A DNA stretch of 8,433 nt from Gemmatimonadota bacterium. GTDB lineage: Bacteria; Gemmatimonadota; Gemmatimonadetes; Longimicrobiales; Gaopeijiaceae. The position numbers and the translations under genes were made by a program. Positions within the stretch are counted from its first letter, which is position 1. Each line of letters begins with the position of its first letter. Where the stretch lies: contig PWZC01000280.1 of assembly GCA_003567615.1 (NCBI GenBank), forward strand, positions 1 through 8,433, read 5' to 3'. Below, one piece after another: positions 1-6,286 of this stretch. The notes under the pieces were generated by a model, which saw only the letters and a program-made list of their open reading frames with translations, ran no database searches and had not been told where the DNA came from.

Positions 1-308
1 ACCGCAAGGCGGGCCTCCCGGATCTCGCGACTACGGGCCAGGGCAATTTCCAGGGCTTCGTCCAGCGGCAGTGGCCGAAGTTCGGCGCCTTCCAATCCCA
101 GGAGCTGGTCCACGGACGAGGGAATCTGTATCCCCGAGATGGTCAGGGTGTCCGGTGACGCCGGAGGTGGGCCCGCTTGCGCCCCCTCCTGTCCCTGGCC
201 GGGGAAAGGGGTGACCACGGTCAATCCTGCTACCGTCAGCGCCAGTGCGGAGATGCGGAGGCGGCGGGGTCGGGAGCGGCGGGACCGAAGCGGAATGGAG
301 AGGGTCAT
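1..308 (-). CDS. TolC-family outer membrane efflux protein, N-terminal part (runs off left edge)
   Basis: Only the first 102 codons are present; the gene continues beyond base 1. The ATG at 308-306 shares bases with the TGA stop of the upstream TetR gene (ATGA), so translation is probably coupled. Residues 1 to about 40 look like a Sec signal peptide: a very basic start with many Arg, then a hydrophobic stretch (ISALALTVAGLTVV). A Gln/Gly/Pro-rich linker follows. The visible part ends in LPLDEALEIALARSREIREA, which fits the first long periplasmic helix of the outer membrane efflux protein (OEP/TolC) family, where L.LdeAl..AL..n..i..A is typical. TolC proteins form the trimeric outer-membrane duct of RND, MFS or ABC export pumps. 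A TetR gene directly upstream suggests a drug or solvent efflux operon; the adaptor and inner-membrane pump would lie to the left and cannot be seen. The family call rests on one helix and a signal peptide. Confidence 0.75.
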   Translation of the reverse strand, partial: MTLSIPLRSRRSRPRRLRISALALTVAGLTVVTPFPGQGQEGAQAGPPPASPDTLTISGIQIPSSVDQLLGLEGAELRPLPLDEALEIALARSREIREARLA

Positions 309-973
309 GGCGTAGTCCCGTCCACCGGGGAGATGCGGGTCGGGCCCGACTCCCGGGAGTGTGTCAGGTGTTGGTCCAGGTCGGCGCCGTATTCCGTGGT
401 CGCCAGCCCCCGGAGGATCCGGGCGAAGGAATCGCCGTAGAGTTCCCGGAAGGCCGATTCCGGCGCGTCCAGTAGACCTCGGAGATACAGGGAGAGGAGT
501 CCGTAGGCATGAGCCCACAGGGTCAGGCCCACGCGGTCCGGATCGTCCCGGCGCAGGACCCCGCTCTCCATGCATTCCCGGACCCTGTCATCCCAGAAGC
601 GCTTCACCCCCCCCATGCGTTCCTCCACCTCCACCGGGACCTCCGAGAGGCCGAGATGCTCTGCGAATGCGTGCATGATCTGGAAGTAGCGGGGATGCTC
701 CAGGGCGAACTCCATGTAGGCTTCGCCGGCTGCGGAGAAGCGCTCACGGGGCGTGGACGCCGAGAGGGCCCGGTACAGATAGCTGCCCAGGACGTTGTGA
801 GCCTCCCCCACCACCTGCAGGAGAAGATCTTCCCGGTTCTCGAAGTGGCGGTAGAGGGCTGGAGCTGTGACCCCTACCTGCTGAGCGAGCTTCCGCATGG
901 AGAAGCCTTCCATCCCGGCCTCCAGATACAGGTCGCAGGCACAGCCCAGAATGTGTTCTCGTTGATCGGTCAT
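305..973 (-). CDS. TetR/AcrR-family transcriptional repressor
   Basis: A 222-residue protein, normal length for TetR regulators. The DNA-binding domain covers about residues 4-51: helix 1 (REHILGCACDLYLEAG), then the helix-turn-helix FSMRKLAQQVGVTAPALYRH (24-43), followed by FENREDLL. The ligand-binding half contains LWAHAYGLLSLYLRG, resembling the WHG motif of one TetR C-terminal family. The start is fixed by helix 1 beginning at once after Met1 and by the promoter, whose -10 box ends 7 nt upstream. The TGA stop overlaps the ATG of a TolC-type gene, so repressor and efflux genes are very probably one transcript. An inverted repeat between -35 and -10 is a natural operator, which suggests autoregulation relieved by a pump substrate. 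The ligand cannot be deduced. A G8 run on the coding strand (607-614) lies in the middle of the gene. Confidence 0.93.
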   Translation of the reverse strand: MTDQREHILGCACDLYLEAGMEGFSMRKLAQQVGVTAPALYRHFENREDLLLQVVGEAHNVLGSYLYRALSASTPRERFSAAGEAYMEFALEHPRYFQIMHAFAEHLGLSEVPVEVEERMGGVKRFWDDRVRECMESGVLRRDDPDRVGLTLWAHAYGLLSLYLRGLLDAPESAFRELYGDSFARILRGLATTEYGADLDQHLTHSRESGPTRISPVDGTTP

Positions 974-980
974 GGCGCGG

Positions 981-1009
981 ATTGTAAACAGCGTTAACTG
1001 TTAGGTCAA
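981..1009 (-). promoter_or_regulatory. Sigma70-like promoter of the tetR-tolC operon, probably leaderless
   Basis: On the minus strand, TTGACC (1009-1004) is followed by exactly 17 bp and then TACAAT (986-981). This is 5/6 to the -35 consensus and 5/6 to the -10 consensus with ideal spacing. Only 7 nt (CCGCGCC) separate the -10 box from the ATG at 973, so transcription should start at or next to the start codon and leave no room for a Shine-Dalgarno sequence. A leaderless mRNA is the simplest reading. No other promoter this good was seen in the window. Confidence 0.72.
987..1002. promoter_or_regulatory. Candidate TetR operator inside the promoter spacer
   Basis: AACAG (987-991) and CTGTT (998-1002) form a perfect inverted repeat around CGTTAA. 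An inner GTTAAC palindrome (993-998) overlaps it, and one base beyond each arm nearly matches as well. The repeat lies entirely within the 17-bp spacer between -35 and -10, where a bound repressor would exclude RNA polymerase. Assignment to the adjacent TetR protein is inferred from position. Confidence 0.6.
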
Positions 1010-1020
1010 GCATCATGACC
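1004..1020. repeat. Short inverted repeat GGTCA-N7-TGACC overlapping the -35 box
   Basis: GGTCA (1004-1008) and TGACC (1016-1020) are perfect inverted arms separated by AGCATCA. The left arm is part of the -35 element of the tetR promoter. It could be a second protein-binding site or chance. It lies in the 98-bp gap between the tetR start and the end of the DMT permease gene. I see no convincing intrinsic terminator in that gap. Confidence 0.3.
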
Positions 1021-1071
1021 CAGGTTGAGTGAAGACGGCCGACAAGGGCGTTGGTATCGCGGAAACGATGT

Positions 1072-1980
1072 TTACCTGCGTGCGCGTCGCTCCCGTCCTA
1101 CCCACCAGGTGGAGAGGACGATGACCAGCGCCCCGACACCGGTCCACACATCCGGCACCTCGGAGAAGAGCAGGAGTCCCCAGAAACCGGCGAAGACGAT
1201 CTGCAGGTAGGCGACGGCCATGGCCCGCCCGGCTCTCTCCTCCCGGAGCCCCAGGGTCAGGAAGAGCTGTCCCAGGTGGGTCGTCACGCCCACGCCCAGG
1301 AGGAGGAGCCAGTCGGTGCCACGGGGGAGCACGAAATCCAGAGCCAGAAAGGGCGCGGACCCGATGGTGCTCACCAACGCGAACCACCACACGATGACCA
1401 CCGGATGTTCCCGCTCTCCCGTACCATCCCCTCCCCCCCGTCCCAGGAAGCGCACCGTCACATACGCGGCGGCGCTGAAGACCGCCCCCACCAGGGCCAC
1501 ACCGGCCGGGAGCGCCGGAAGCGCGGAGAGGTCGCCGCCGAAGAGGAAGGCGGGCCGGACCATGATAATGACCCCGGTCATCGCCACCAGGGCCAGCGCC
1601 ATCTCCCTTCGGCGCAGCCCTTCCCCGATGGCCACCGCGGCGAAGATCGCCGTGAAGACCGGATTGGTGTACTGAATCACCGTCACATCGGCAAGGGGAA
1701 GGCGGATGACGGCGTAGTAGAACGAGGTGAGGGCGACGAACCCCAGGGAGCCCCGCAGGAGAAGCAGGCCTCGACGTCTGCCCCGGACCGGGACCCCCAA
1801 CCTCCGCAGGGTCAGCCAGGCGATGGCCAGGACCACCAGCGAGCGGGCTAGCACGATCTCCATGGTGGGAAACCGAGTGCCGGTCATCTTCACCAGGGCA
1901 CTCATGAGGGCAAAGAAGAAGGCTCCGGCCACCATGTACCGGAGCCCCCTGGAGAACCGTGGGAGTGGCCCGCTAGTCAT
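1072..1980 (-). CDS. EamA/DMT-superfamily permease (second of two)
   Basis: A 302-residue, very hydrophobic inner-membrane protein with the ten-helix, two-EamA-domain layout of drug/metabolite transporters: first repeat about residues 13-142, second about 155-296. The first repeat ends with the family pattern LADVTVIQYTNPVFTAIFAA, then GEGLRRREMALALVAMTGVI and MVRP. The second contains YLQIVFAGFWGLLLFSEVPD. A Gly-rich hydrophilic loop (GRGGGDGTGEREHP) joins the halves. Such proteins export amino acids, drugs or other metabolites by proton antiport, or import solutes; the substrate cannot be told here. The ATG at 1980 lies inside the end of the HEAT-cyclophilin gene (8-bp overlap, ATGACTAG). 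A GGGAGG element lies 12 nt upstream, a long spacing, so translational coupling is likely. The gene is last in the putative three-gene operon and ends with TAA. Confidence 0.9.
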   Translation of the reverse strand: MTSGPLPRFSRGLRYMVAGAFFFALMSALVKMTGTRFPTMEIVLARSLVVLAIAWLTLRRLGVPVRGRRRGLLLLRGSLGFVALTSFYYAVIRLPLADVTVIQYTNPVFTAIFAAVAIGEGLRRREMALALVAMTGVIIMVRPAFLFGGDLSALPALPAGVALVGAVFSAAAYVTVRFLGRGGGDGTGEREHPVVIVWWFALVSTIGSAPFLALDFVLPRGTDWLLLLGVGVTTHLGQLFLTLGLREERAGRAMAVAYLQIVFAGFWGLLLFSEVPDVWTGVGALVIVLSTWWVGRERRARR

Positions 1981-4108
1981 GGTCCGACGCGGCCTCCCTG
2001 CCCCGGTCCGGCTCTACGGACGCCGCCTGGACCAGGTGTCCCTCCAGGATCCCGTCCATGACCTCGAGCCCCTCTTCCACCCAGGCGAAGGCCGTGTAGG
2101 CGCCGTCCAGATGGGGCTGCCGGCCATGGGTGAGGAAGAACTGGGAGCCCTCCGTATCCTTCCCGGAGGACGCCATCCCCACCACGCCCCGTTGAAAGGG
2201 GACGGTGGTGAATTCGCTCCGGATGGTGAAACCGGCAAAGCCGGATCCGTCACCCCTCACATGATCGCCGCCCTGGGCCACGAAGCCCGGAATGACCCGG
2301 TGGAAGGGAGCTCCGACCATCCGCCCCGACTCCGCCAGGCCCACGAGGGTCTGCACCGTGAGTGGCGCCTGGGAGGGGAGGAGCCGCAGCACCACCTCGC
2401 CTCCGTCGGTCCTGAGGCGGAGACGGGGAGCCTCGCCAAGCTCCTGCAGTGCCGGCCAGTCGATGGTGGAGGTGGGCATCGGCGGATCGGTGCCGGGAGG
2501 ACGCTGCCCCGTGATGCGCTCCAGTGCGAACCCCACCGCCGCGCGGACCTGGGGGTCCTCGTCGTCCAGCATCGCCTGCAGCTCCTCCGGGGCGGGGCTC
2601 GGCGCGAGGGCAGCGACAAGCCCTGTGACCGCGGTCACGACAGCGGGGCGATGCGGCCCCTCCTCCTGGAGTCGCGCCAGGCTCGCCTCGAGGATCGCCC
2701 CCCCGGCCCCCATCCCGGAGTACACCGAGGAACTCAGAGCATCCGCTGCCTGGATGGCCTCTACGGCGGATCCCCATGCCAGGCTGTGGAGGAGTGCCTC
2801 CAGGACCCGCCGCATGGTCTCGTCGTCCAGGGCGACGAACTGCCATCGCATCCCCAGTTCAGCCAGGGCACGGGCCCGAACCCTGGCCGCCGGGTGGTCC
2901 AGGGACTCCAGAAGAAATGCGGTGGCCTCGGGATTCCCCACCGATCCCAGGAGGCCGACTGTCCGGACACCGGCCTGCTCATCCACATGGGCCACTCGTC
3001 GGGCCCAATCCACCGCCACCGGCAGACCGGGCTCATCCAGCCAGAACGCCACCAGGGGAAGGTGAGCCCGCCACCGTTCCACCGGACCCTGACCCAGCTC
3101 CTCTTCCACCTGGGAACGGACCGGTTCAGGAAGGGAGATTCCTTCGGCCAAAGCCTCCGCAGCAGCAACGGCGACGTGGGGGGATGGATCGTTGGAGAGG
3201 GCATGGAAGAGGGCCGACCTCACCCCATCCGCCTCGAGGTGGGTCGGGTTCCCCAGGGCACGGGCGGCGGCCACGCGAATCCGCCAGTCGCTCCCCCCTG
3301 CGAGCCATCCCCGGAGCCGACCCACGTCGGCCCAGTCCCGGAGCTGTCCGATTCCAAGGAGGAGCTGGATCGCCGCCGGGTCGCTCCGGTCCAGCGCATC
3401 CAGTGACCGCCGTGCCCTGTCGCGTTCGGCTGCCCACCCCTCCGGTGTGGTGCTGCGCCCCAGGAGGTAGGCCCCGGCCTTTCGAACCGGAGGAGAAGGG
3501 TGCTCCAGCGCCGTCAGGACCTCGTCCACCAGCCCCGGCGCGTAGACACCGGCCACTCCCATTCGGGAGAGAGCCAGGATGCGAGCGGCCTCCTCCACCT
3601 CGTCTCGGGCCTCCCAGGTGACCAGGGCATCGGCCTGCCCGCGGGCTGCACGCTTCCCCAGGGCCTCCAGGATCCGGAGGCGTACGGAAGAATCCGTCTC
3701 CGTCTCCAACGCCGCCATGAGCCCCCGGCCGCCGTCCGGGAGTGTCACCTGCCCGAGGGCGAAGGCCGCCATGGCCCGGACCCGGGGGTCTGGATCCTCG
3801 AGCCGACGCTGGAGGCCGGCCACGGCATCCCCATCCTGGACCGAGCCCAGGGCCAGGGCCGCCCGCGCCCGCACCTCAGGGGTGTCCGAGTCGAGGGCAA
3901 GTCGGAGCGGGGCGGAATCCCGCAGGAGCTGGGCCTCCACCACCTGCATCAGCTCAGGGCTCTGCCACGGCACTGGAAGCGAAGGAAGGTCGGGGGCGGC
4001 GGCGGGAGGGACATCCTCCGACCGGGGTGGATCTCCGCACGCCGCGGACCCCAGAAGGATACCCGAGGCCAGCAGGCATCGAATGGCGTACGCCCTGGAT
4101 ATGACCAT
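1973..4108 (-). CDS. HEAT-repeat / cyclophilin-type peptidyl-prolyl isomerase fusion, predicted lipoprotein
   Basis: A 711-residue protein from the ATG at 4108. GAGAGGGGAG lies 8 nt upstream, and this start begins a lipoprotein-like signal: MVISRAYAIRC, a hydrophobic core, then LLGSAAC with Cys24 as candidate lipidation site (the lipobox is imperfect, Ser at -3). Residues about 45-545 are HEAT-like helical repeats, e.g. VRARAALALGSV and VRAMAAFALGQV. Residues about 562-695 are a cyclophilin domain with FHRVIPGFVAQGGD (Arg604 matches catalytic Arg55 of human CypA, Phe609 Phe60, Gln612 Gln63) and GSQFF (654-658). His666 replaces CypA Trp121 and Tyr671 replaces His126. The likely role is a periplasm-facing folding factor whose HEAT solenoid holds a client or partner. 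This architecture is, to my memory, common in Bacteroidota and relatives. Its ends lie against two DMT permease genes. Confidence 0.92.
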   Translation of the reverse strand: MVISRAYAIRCLLASGILLGSAACGDPPRSEDVPPAAAPDLPSLPVPWQSPELMQVVEAQLLRDSAPLRLALDSDTPEVRARAALALGSVQDGDAVAGLQRRLEDPDPRVRAMAAFALGQVTLPDGGRGLMAALETETDSSVRLRILEALGKRAARGQADALVTWEARDEVEEAARILALSRMGVAGVYAPGLVDEVLTALEHPSPPVRKAGAYLLGRSTTPEGWAAERDRARRSLDALDRSDPAAIQLLLGIGQLRDWADVGRLRGWLAGGSDWRIRVAAARALGNPTHLEADGVRSALFHALSNDPSPHVAVAAAEALAEGISLPEPVRSQVEEELGQGPVERWRAHLPLVAFWLDEPGLPVAVDWARRVAHVDEQAGVRTVGLLGSVGNPEATAFLLESLDHPAARVRARALAELGMRWQFVALDDETMRRVLEALLHSLAWGSAVEAIQAADALSSSVYSGMGAGGAILEASLARLQEEGPHRPAVVTAVTGLVAALAPSPAPEELQAMLDDEDPQVRAAVGFALERITGQRPPGTDPPMPTSTIDWPALQELGEAPRLRLRTDGGEVVLRLLPSQAPLTVQTLVGLAESGRMVGAPFHRVIPGFVAQGGDHVRGDGSGFAGFTIRSEFTTVPFQRGVVGMASSGKDTEGSQFFLTHGRQPHLDGAYTAFAWVEEGLEVMDGILEGHLVQAASVEPDRGREAASDHD

Positions 4109-4116
4109 GGTCAACA

Positions 4117-4126
4117 CTCCCCTCTC
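4117..4126 (-). promoter_or_regulatory. Shine-Dalgarno of the HEAT-cyclophilin gene
   Basis: GAGAGGGGAG on the minus strand lies 8 nt before the ATG at 4108. It decides the start in favour of the lipoprotein signal peptide over an in-frame ATG at 4228, which would add 40 non-signal residues and overlap the preceding permease gene. Confidence 0.75.
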
Positions 4127-4157
4127 AGTGGATCCTTCCCTTCGCCGCAGGCGGGAA

Positions 4158-4186
4158 AGTCTCGCTTCGGTCCGAACGGGATTCAA
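4158..4186 (-). promoter_or_regulatory. Weak candidate internal promoter with TTCGG-A-CCGAA palindrome
   Basis: The 91-bp gap between the first DMT permease and the HEAT-cyclophilin gene contains, on the minus strand, TTGAAT (4186-4181), 17 bp, then GAGACT (4163-4158). The -35 matches 4/6 and the -10 only 3/6. An 11-bp palindrome (4166-4176) lies in the spacer. It could give the lipoprotein gene extra expression or regulation, but the -10 match is poor. Confidence 0.25.
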
Positions 4187-4199
4187 GGTGCCGTTCCCT

Positions 4200-5126
4200 C
4201 TATCGGGACCGGAGCGCCACCACCACACCCAGGAGGATCAGGGCTCCCCCTCCCACCAGCGAAGGCCCTGGTTCCTCGGCGATGGCGGGGAGGAGCCAGG
4301 CGATGAGCGTTGCGCCCAGGGGCTCCCCCAGGACCGCCAGATTCGCCAGGTAGGCACGGACGTAGCGGAGCGCGTAGTTCACCCCGGTGTGCCCGATCAT
4401 CATGGGTCCCGCAGCCAGGGCGGCGAAGACGGCCCAGTCCCGCCCCGAATACCCCTGCACCAGGGGCACGGACGGAGTCAGGAGCACCGCCACCAGGAGC
4501 ACGCCGGCGGCGGCCCCGTAGACCAGGAAGATGTAACTCCAGAGGTCCAGTCCGGGGCGAAGCGCCCGGCCGATGACGTAGTAGGCTGCCGCCAGTAGAG
4601 CGGCACCCAGGGCGAGGGCGTCGCCCAGGAGAGCCTGCCCTCCCAGCGACAGATCCCCCCACCCGATCCACGCCGCCCCTAGTACGGCCACCCCCATCCC
4701 CATCCACTCGCCACGACGGGGTCGCTCCCGGAGGAAGAGGGCCGAGAGGATGGCCACGAAGAGCGGCTGGGTCGACACCAGAACGGCGGCGGACGCCACG
4801 GTGGTGTACTGCACCGCCGCGATCCAACCCCAGAAGTGGAAGGCCAGGAAGGTCCCGGCGAGAGCGGCCAGGGCCAGCCCGCGCCGCCCCACGGTGAAGA
4901 GCGCCCGCCGGGAGGACGGGCGGAAGAGGAGAACCACACCGATGAGAGCGACGCTCAGAAGAAGTCGCCACGCGGAGATGGCCAGCGCCGGAGCATCGCT
5001 GAACCGGACCAGGGGCCCGGCCCAACTGAACGCCGTAACTGCGACGATCAGCACCGGAACAGGCGGGAGCGGAGGCGCCGGGCGTGGCGAAATGACGGAT
5101 TCTGGAGAGTCGGTGTTCTGCTGCAT
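4200..5126 (-). CDS. EamA/DMT-superfamily permease (first of two)
   Basis: A 308-residue integral membrane protein from the ATG at 5126, with a short Pro-rich cytoplasmic tail (about residues 1-22) and then two EamA repeats. Family-typical stretches include FHFWGWIAAVQYTTVASAAV, QPLFVAILSALFLRE and, near the end, ANLAVLGEPLGATLIAWLLP. It is probably a metabolite or drug exporter of unknown substrate. It is not a close copy of the other DMT permease in the window, so the two are probably not a recent tandem duplication. No Shine-Dalgarno precedes 5126. An in-frame ATG at 5177 would add 17 residues but would overlap the start of the divergent hydrolase gene. A weak promoter ends 6 nt before 5126, so this gene too may be leaderless. 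It is probably first in an operon with the HEAT-cyclophilin gene (91-bp gap) and the second permease. Confidence 0.88.
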   Translation of the reverse strand: MQQNTDSPESVISPRPAPPLPPVPVLIVAVTAFSWAGPLVRFSDAPALAISAWRLLLSVALIGVVLLFRPSSRRALFTVGRRGLALAALAGTFLAFHFWGWIAAVQYTTVASAAVLVSTQPLFVAILSALFLRERPRRGEWMGMGVAVLGAAWIGWGDLSLGGQALLGDALALGAALLAAAYYVIGRALRPGLDLWSYIFLVYGAAAGVLLVAVLLTPSVPLVQGYSGRDWAVFAALAAGPMMIGHTGVNYALRYVRAYLANLAVLGEPLGATLIAWLLPAIAEEPGPSLVGGGALILLGVVVALRSR

Positions 5127-5161
5127 CGGGGCAACATATTGAAGAGAGGCCCCAATGCCAT
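5127..5161. promoter_or_regulatory. Compact divergent promoter region (DMT permease / hydrolase)
   Basis: Only 28 bp separate the two divergent ATGs (5126 and 5155). The sole AT-rich patch, ACATATTGAA, must serve at least one gene. On the minus strand ATGGCA (5161-5156), 17 bp and TATGTT (5138-5133) match 4/6 and 4/6, with 6 nt to the ATG. On the plus strand GAGAGG (5144-5149) is a good Shine-Dalgarno 5 nt before the hydrolase ATG, but I find no convincing -35/-10 pair for it, so its promoter may lie within the permease coding region. Confidence 0.4.
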
Positions 5162-6243
5162 ACCTTTGCGGGGCCATGGATGCCCAACCCCCCCCCACTG
5201 CGCCGAACGGACCGTCCCAGCCTTCGGGCGTGCCGGCACCGCACGGGGACTTCCAACCCGAGCCCTTCCGACCGGCGCCGTGGCTACCGGGTCCCCATCT
5301 CCAGACCGTGGGAGCCAAGTTCCTGCGTCCCCAGCCGGAGATCCAGCTCAGCCGGGAGCGCCTCGCCACGCCTGACGACGACTTCCTGGATCTGGACTTT
5401 GTCCACGGCCTCCCGGGGCAGGATGACCGCCCTCTGGTGATCATCCTCCACGGGCTGGAGGGCTCCACCGGCCGAGGCTACGTTCGGCTGGCCATGGCCG
5501 AGCTGGCGCGTCGGGGAATCCCGTCGGTGGGGATGAACTTCCGCTCGTGCTCCGGCGAGTTGAACCGGAGGCCCCGGTTCTATCATTCGGGTGAGACCGG
5601 CGACCTGGCCTTCGTGCTCCGAACGCTGGGCGAGCGCTGGCCCGGACGTCCACTGGGAGCCCTCGGATTCTCCCTGGGTGGAAACGTCCTTCTCAAGTAC
5701 CTGGGGGAAATGGGCCGGCTGGGAAACCATCCCCTGGCGGTCGCGGCCACCGTGTCTGTCCCCTTCGATCTCATGGCGGGGACCCGGGCCCTGGAGGCCG
5801 GGACCATGGGACGGGTCTACTCCCACTACTTCCTCCGCTCGCTTCGGCGGAAGACGAGGGGGAAGGCAGACCTGATCCGGGAATGGGTCGACCTGGAGGG
5901 CGTCCTCCGCGCCCGAACCCTCCGGGAGTACGACGAAGCCGCCACGGCCCCCCTCCACGGCTTCCCGGGCGCGGAGGTCTACTACCGCCAGTCCTCATCG
6001 GCCGCCTTCCTGGAGCACATCCGGACTCCCACCCTCCTCCTTCAGTCCGAAGACGATCCCTTCCTCCCGGGCAGGGCCCTCCCCCTGGCTACGGTAAGGG
6101 CCAACTCCCACCTCCTGGCGGCCTTCACCTCCGGAGGCGGCCATGTGGCATTCGTGGATGGTCCGGGCCCGTGGAGGCCCGGATTCTGGGCAGAGCGGGA
6201 GGCGGCCCGATATCTGCAGAACGCATTCGGTCGGTTATATTGA
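5155..6243 (+). CDS. YheT-family alpha/beta hydrolase
   Basis: A 362-residue protein with strong YheT-family (COG0429) landmarks: FRPAPWLPGPHLQT (38-51), the oxyanion-side HGLEGS (99-104), NFRSCSGELNRRPRFYHSGE, the nucleophile elbow GFSLGGN (Ser173 in GFSLGG), SEDDPFLP (Asp300 or Asp301) and GGGHVAF (His330), giving a plausible Ser-Asp-His triad. Family members are cytoplasmic or membrane-associated esterase-like hydrolases; bacterial substrates are poorly known. The residue after NFR is Ser where I recall Gly as usual. The ATG at 5155 has GAGAGG 5 nt upstream; an ATG at 5176 lacks such a site and would remove seven residues. The first 35 residues are Pro-rich and poorly conserved in type, and contain a C9 run (5188-5196). 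The TGA stop at 6241-6243 is 43 bp before the next gene on the same strand. Confidence 0.93.
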   Translation: MPYLCGAMDAQPPPTAPNGPSQPSGVPAPHGDFQPEPFRPAPWLPGPHLQTVGAKFLRPQPEIQLSRERLATPDDDFLDLDFVHGLPGQDDRPLVIILHGLEGSTGRGYVRLAMAELARRGIPSVGMNFRSCSGELNRRPRFYHSGETGDLAFVLRTLGERWPGRPLGALGFSLGGNVLLKYLGEMGRLGNHPLAVAATVSVPFDLMAGTRALEAGTMGRVYSHYFLRSLRRKTRGKADLIREWVDLEGVLRARTLREYDEAATAPLHGFPGAEVYYRQSSSAAFLEHIRTPTLLLQSEDDPFLPGRALPLATVRANSHLLAAFTSGGGHVAFVDGPGPWRPGFWAEREAARYLQNAFGRLY

Positions 6244-6260
6244 CCCCGAATCGTTCGGTC
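6225..6260. repeat. Cluster of TTCGGTC / CCGAA repeats around a TATATT box
   Basis: TTCGGTC occurs at 6226-6232 and again at 6254-6260. CCGAAT at 6246-6251 is inverted to both, pairing as ATTCGG/CCGAAT around the hydrolase stop codon and as CCGAA-TCG-TTCGG just after it. TATATT (6236-6241), a good -10-like hexamer without a clear -35, lies inside. The cluster may be an operator-promoter for the secreted-protein gene. The small hairpin is not followed by a T-run, so an intrinsic terminator is unlikely. Confidence 0.35.
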
Positions 6261-6286
6261 TCCCCCCCCTTCCCCCGGAAAAGGCC

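Noticed and set aside
1051..1851. Plus-strand open frame of 266 codons opposite the second DMT permease
   Set aside because: Low-complexity, highly charged translation antisense to a clear membrane protein.
1727..3406. Long plus-strand open frame (559 codons) opposite the HEAT-cyclophilin gene
   Set aside because: Its translation is Arg/Pro/Gly/His-rich with no domain. It is the antisense shadow of a gene with clear HEAT and cyclophilin motifs, as expected in high-GC DNA.
4109..4228. 40-residue upstream extension of the HEAT-cyclophilin reading frame
   Set aside because: It would bury the lipoprotein signal, overlap the preceding permease stop and ignore the strong GAGAGGGGAG site before 4108.
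3579..4598. Plus-strand open frame of 339 codons spanning two minus-strand genes and their gap
   Set aside because: Ser/Arg/Pro-rich translation with no recognisable family; it crosses two better-supported genes.
5127..5468. 114-codon upstream extension of the first DMT permease frame
   Set aside because: It is antisense to the hydrolase and reads as Arg/Ser/Gly/Trp-rich sequence, not a plausible permease N-terminus.
6143..6286. 48-codon upstream extension of the secreted-protein frame
   Set aside because: It lies within the 3' end of the hydrolase in another frame and would hide the signal peptide.
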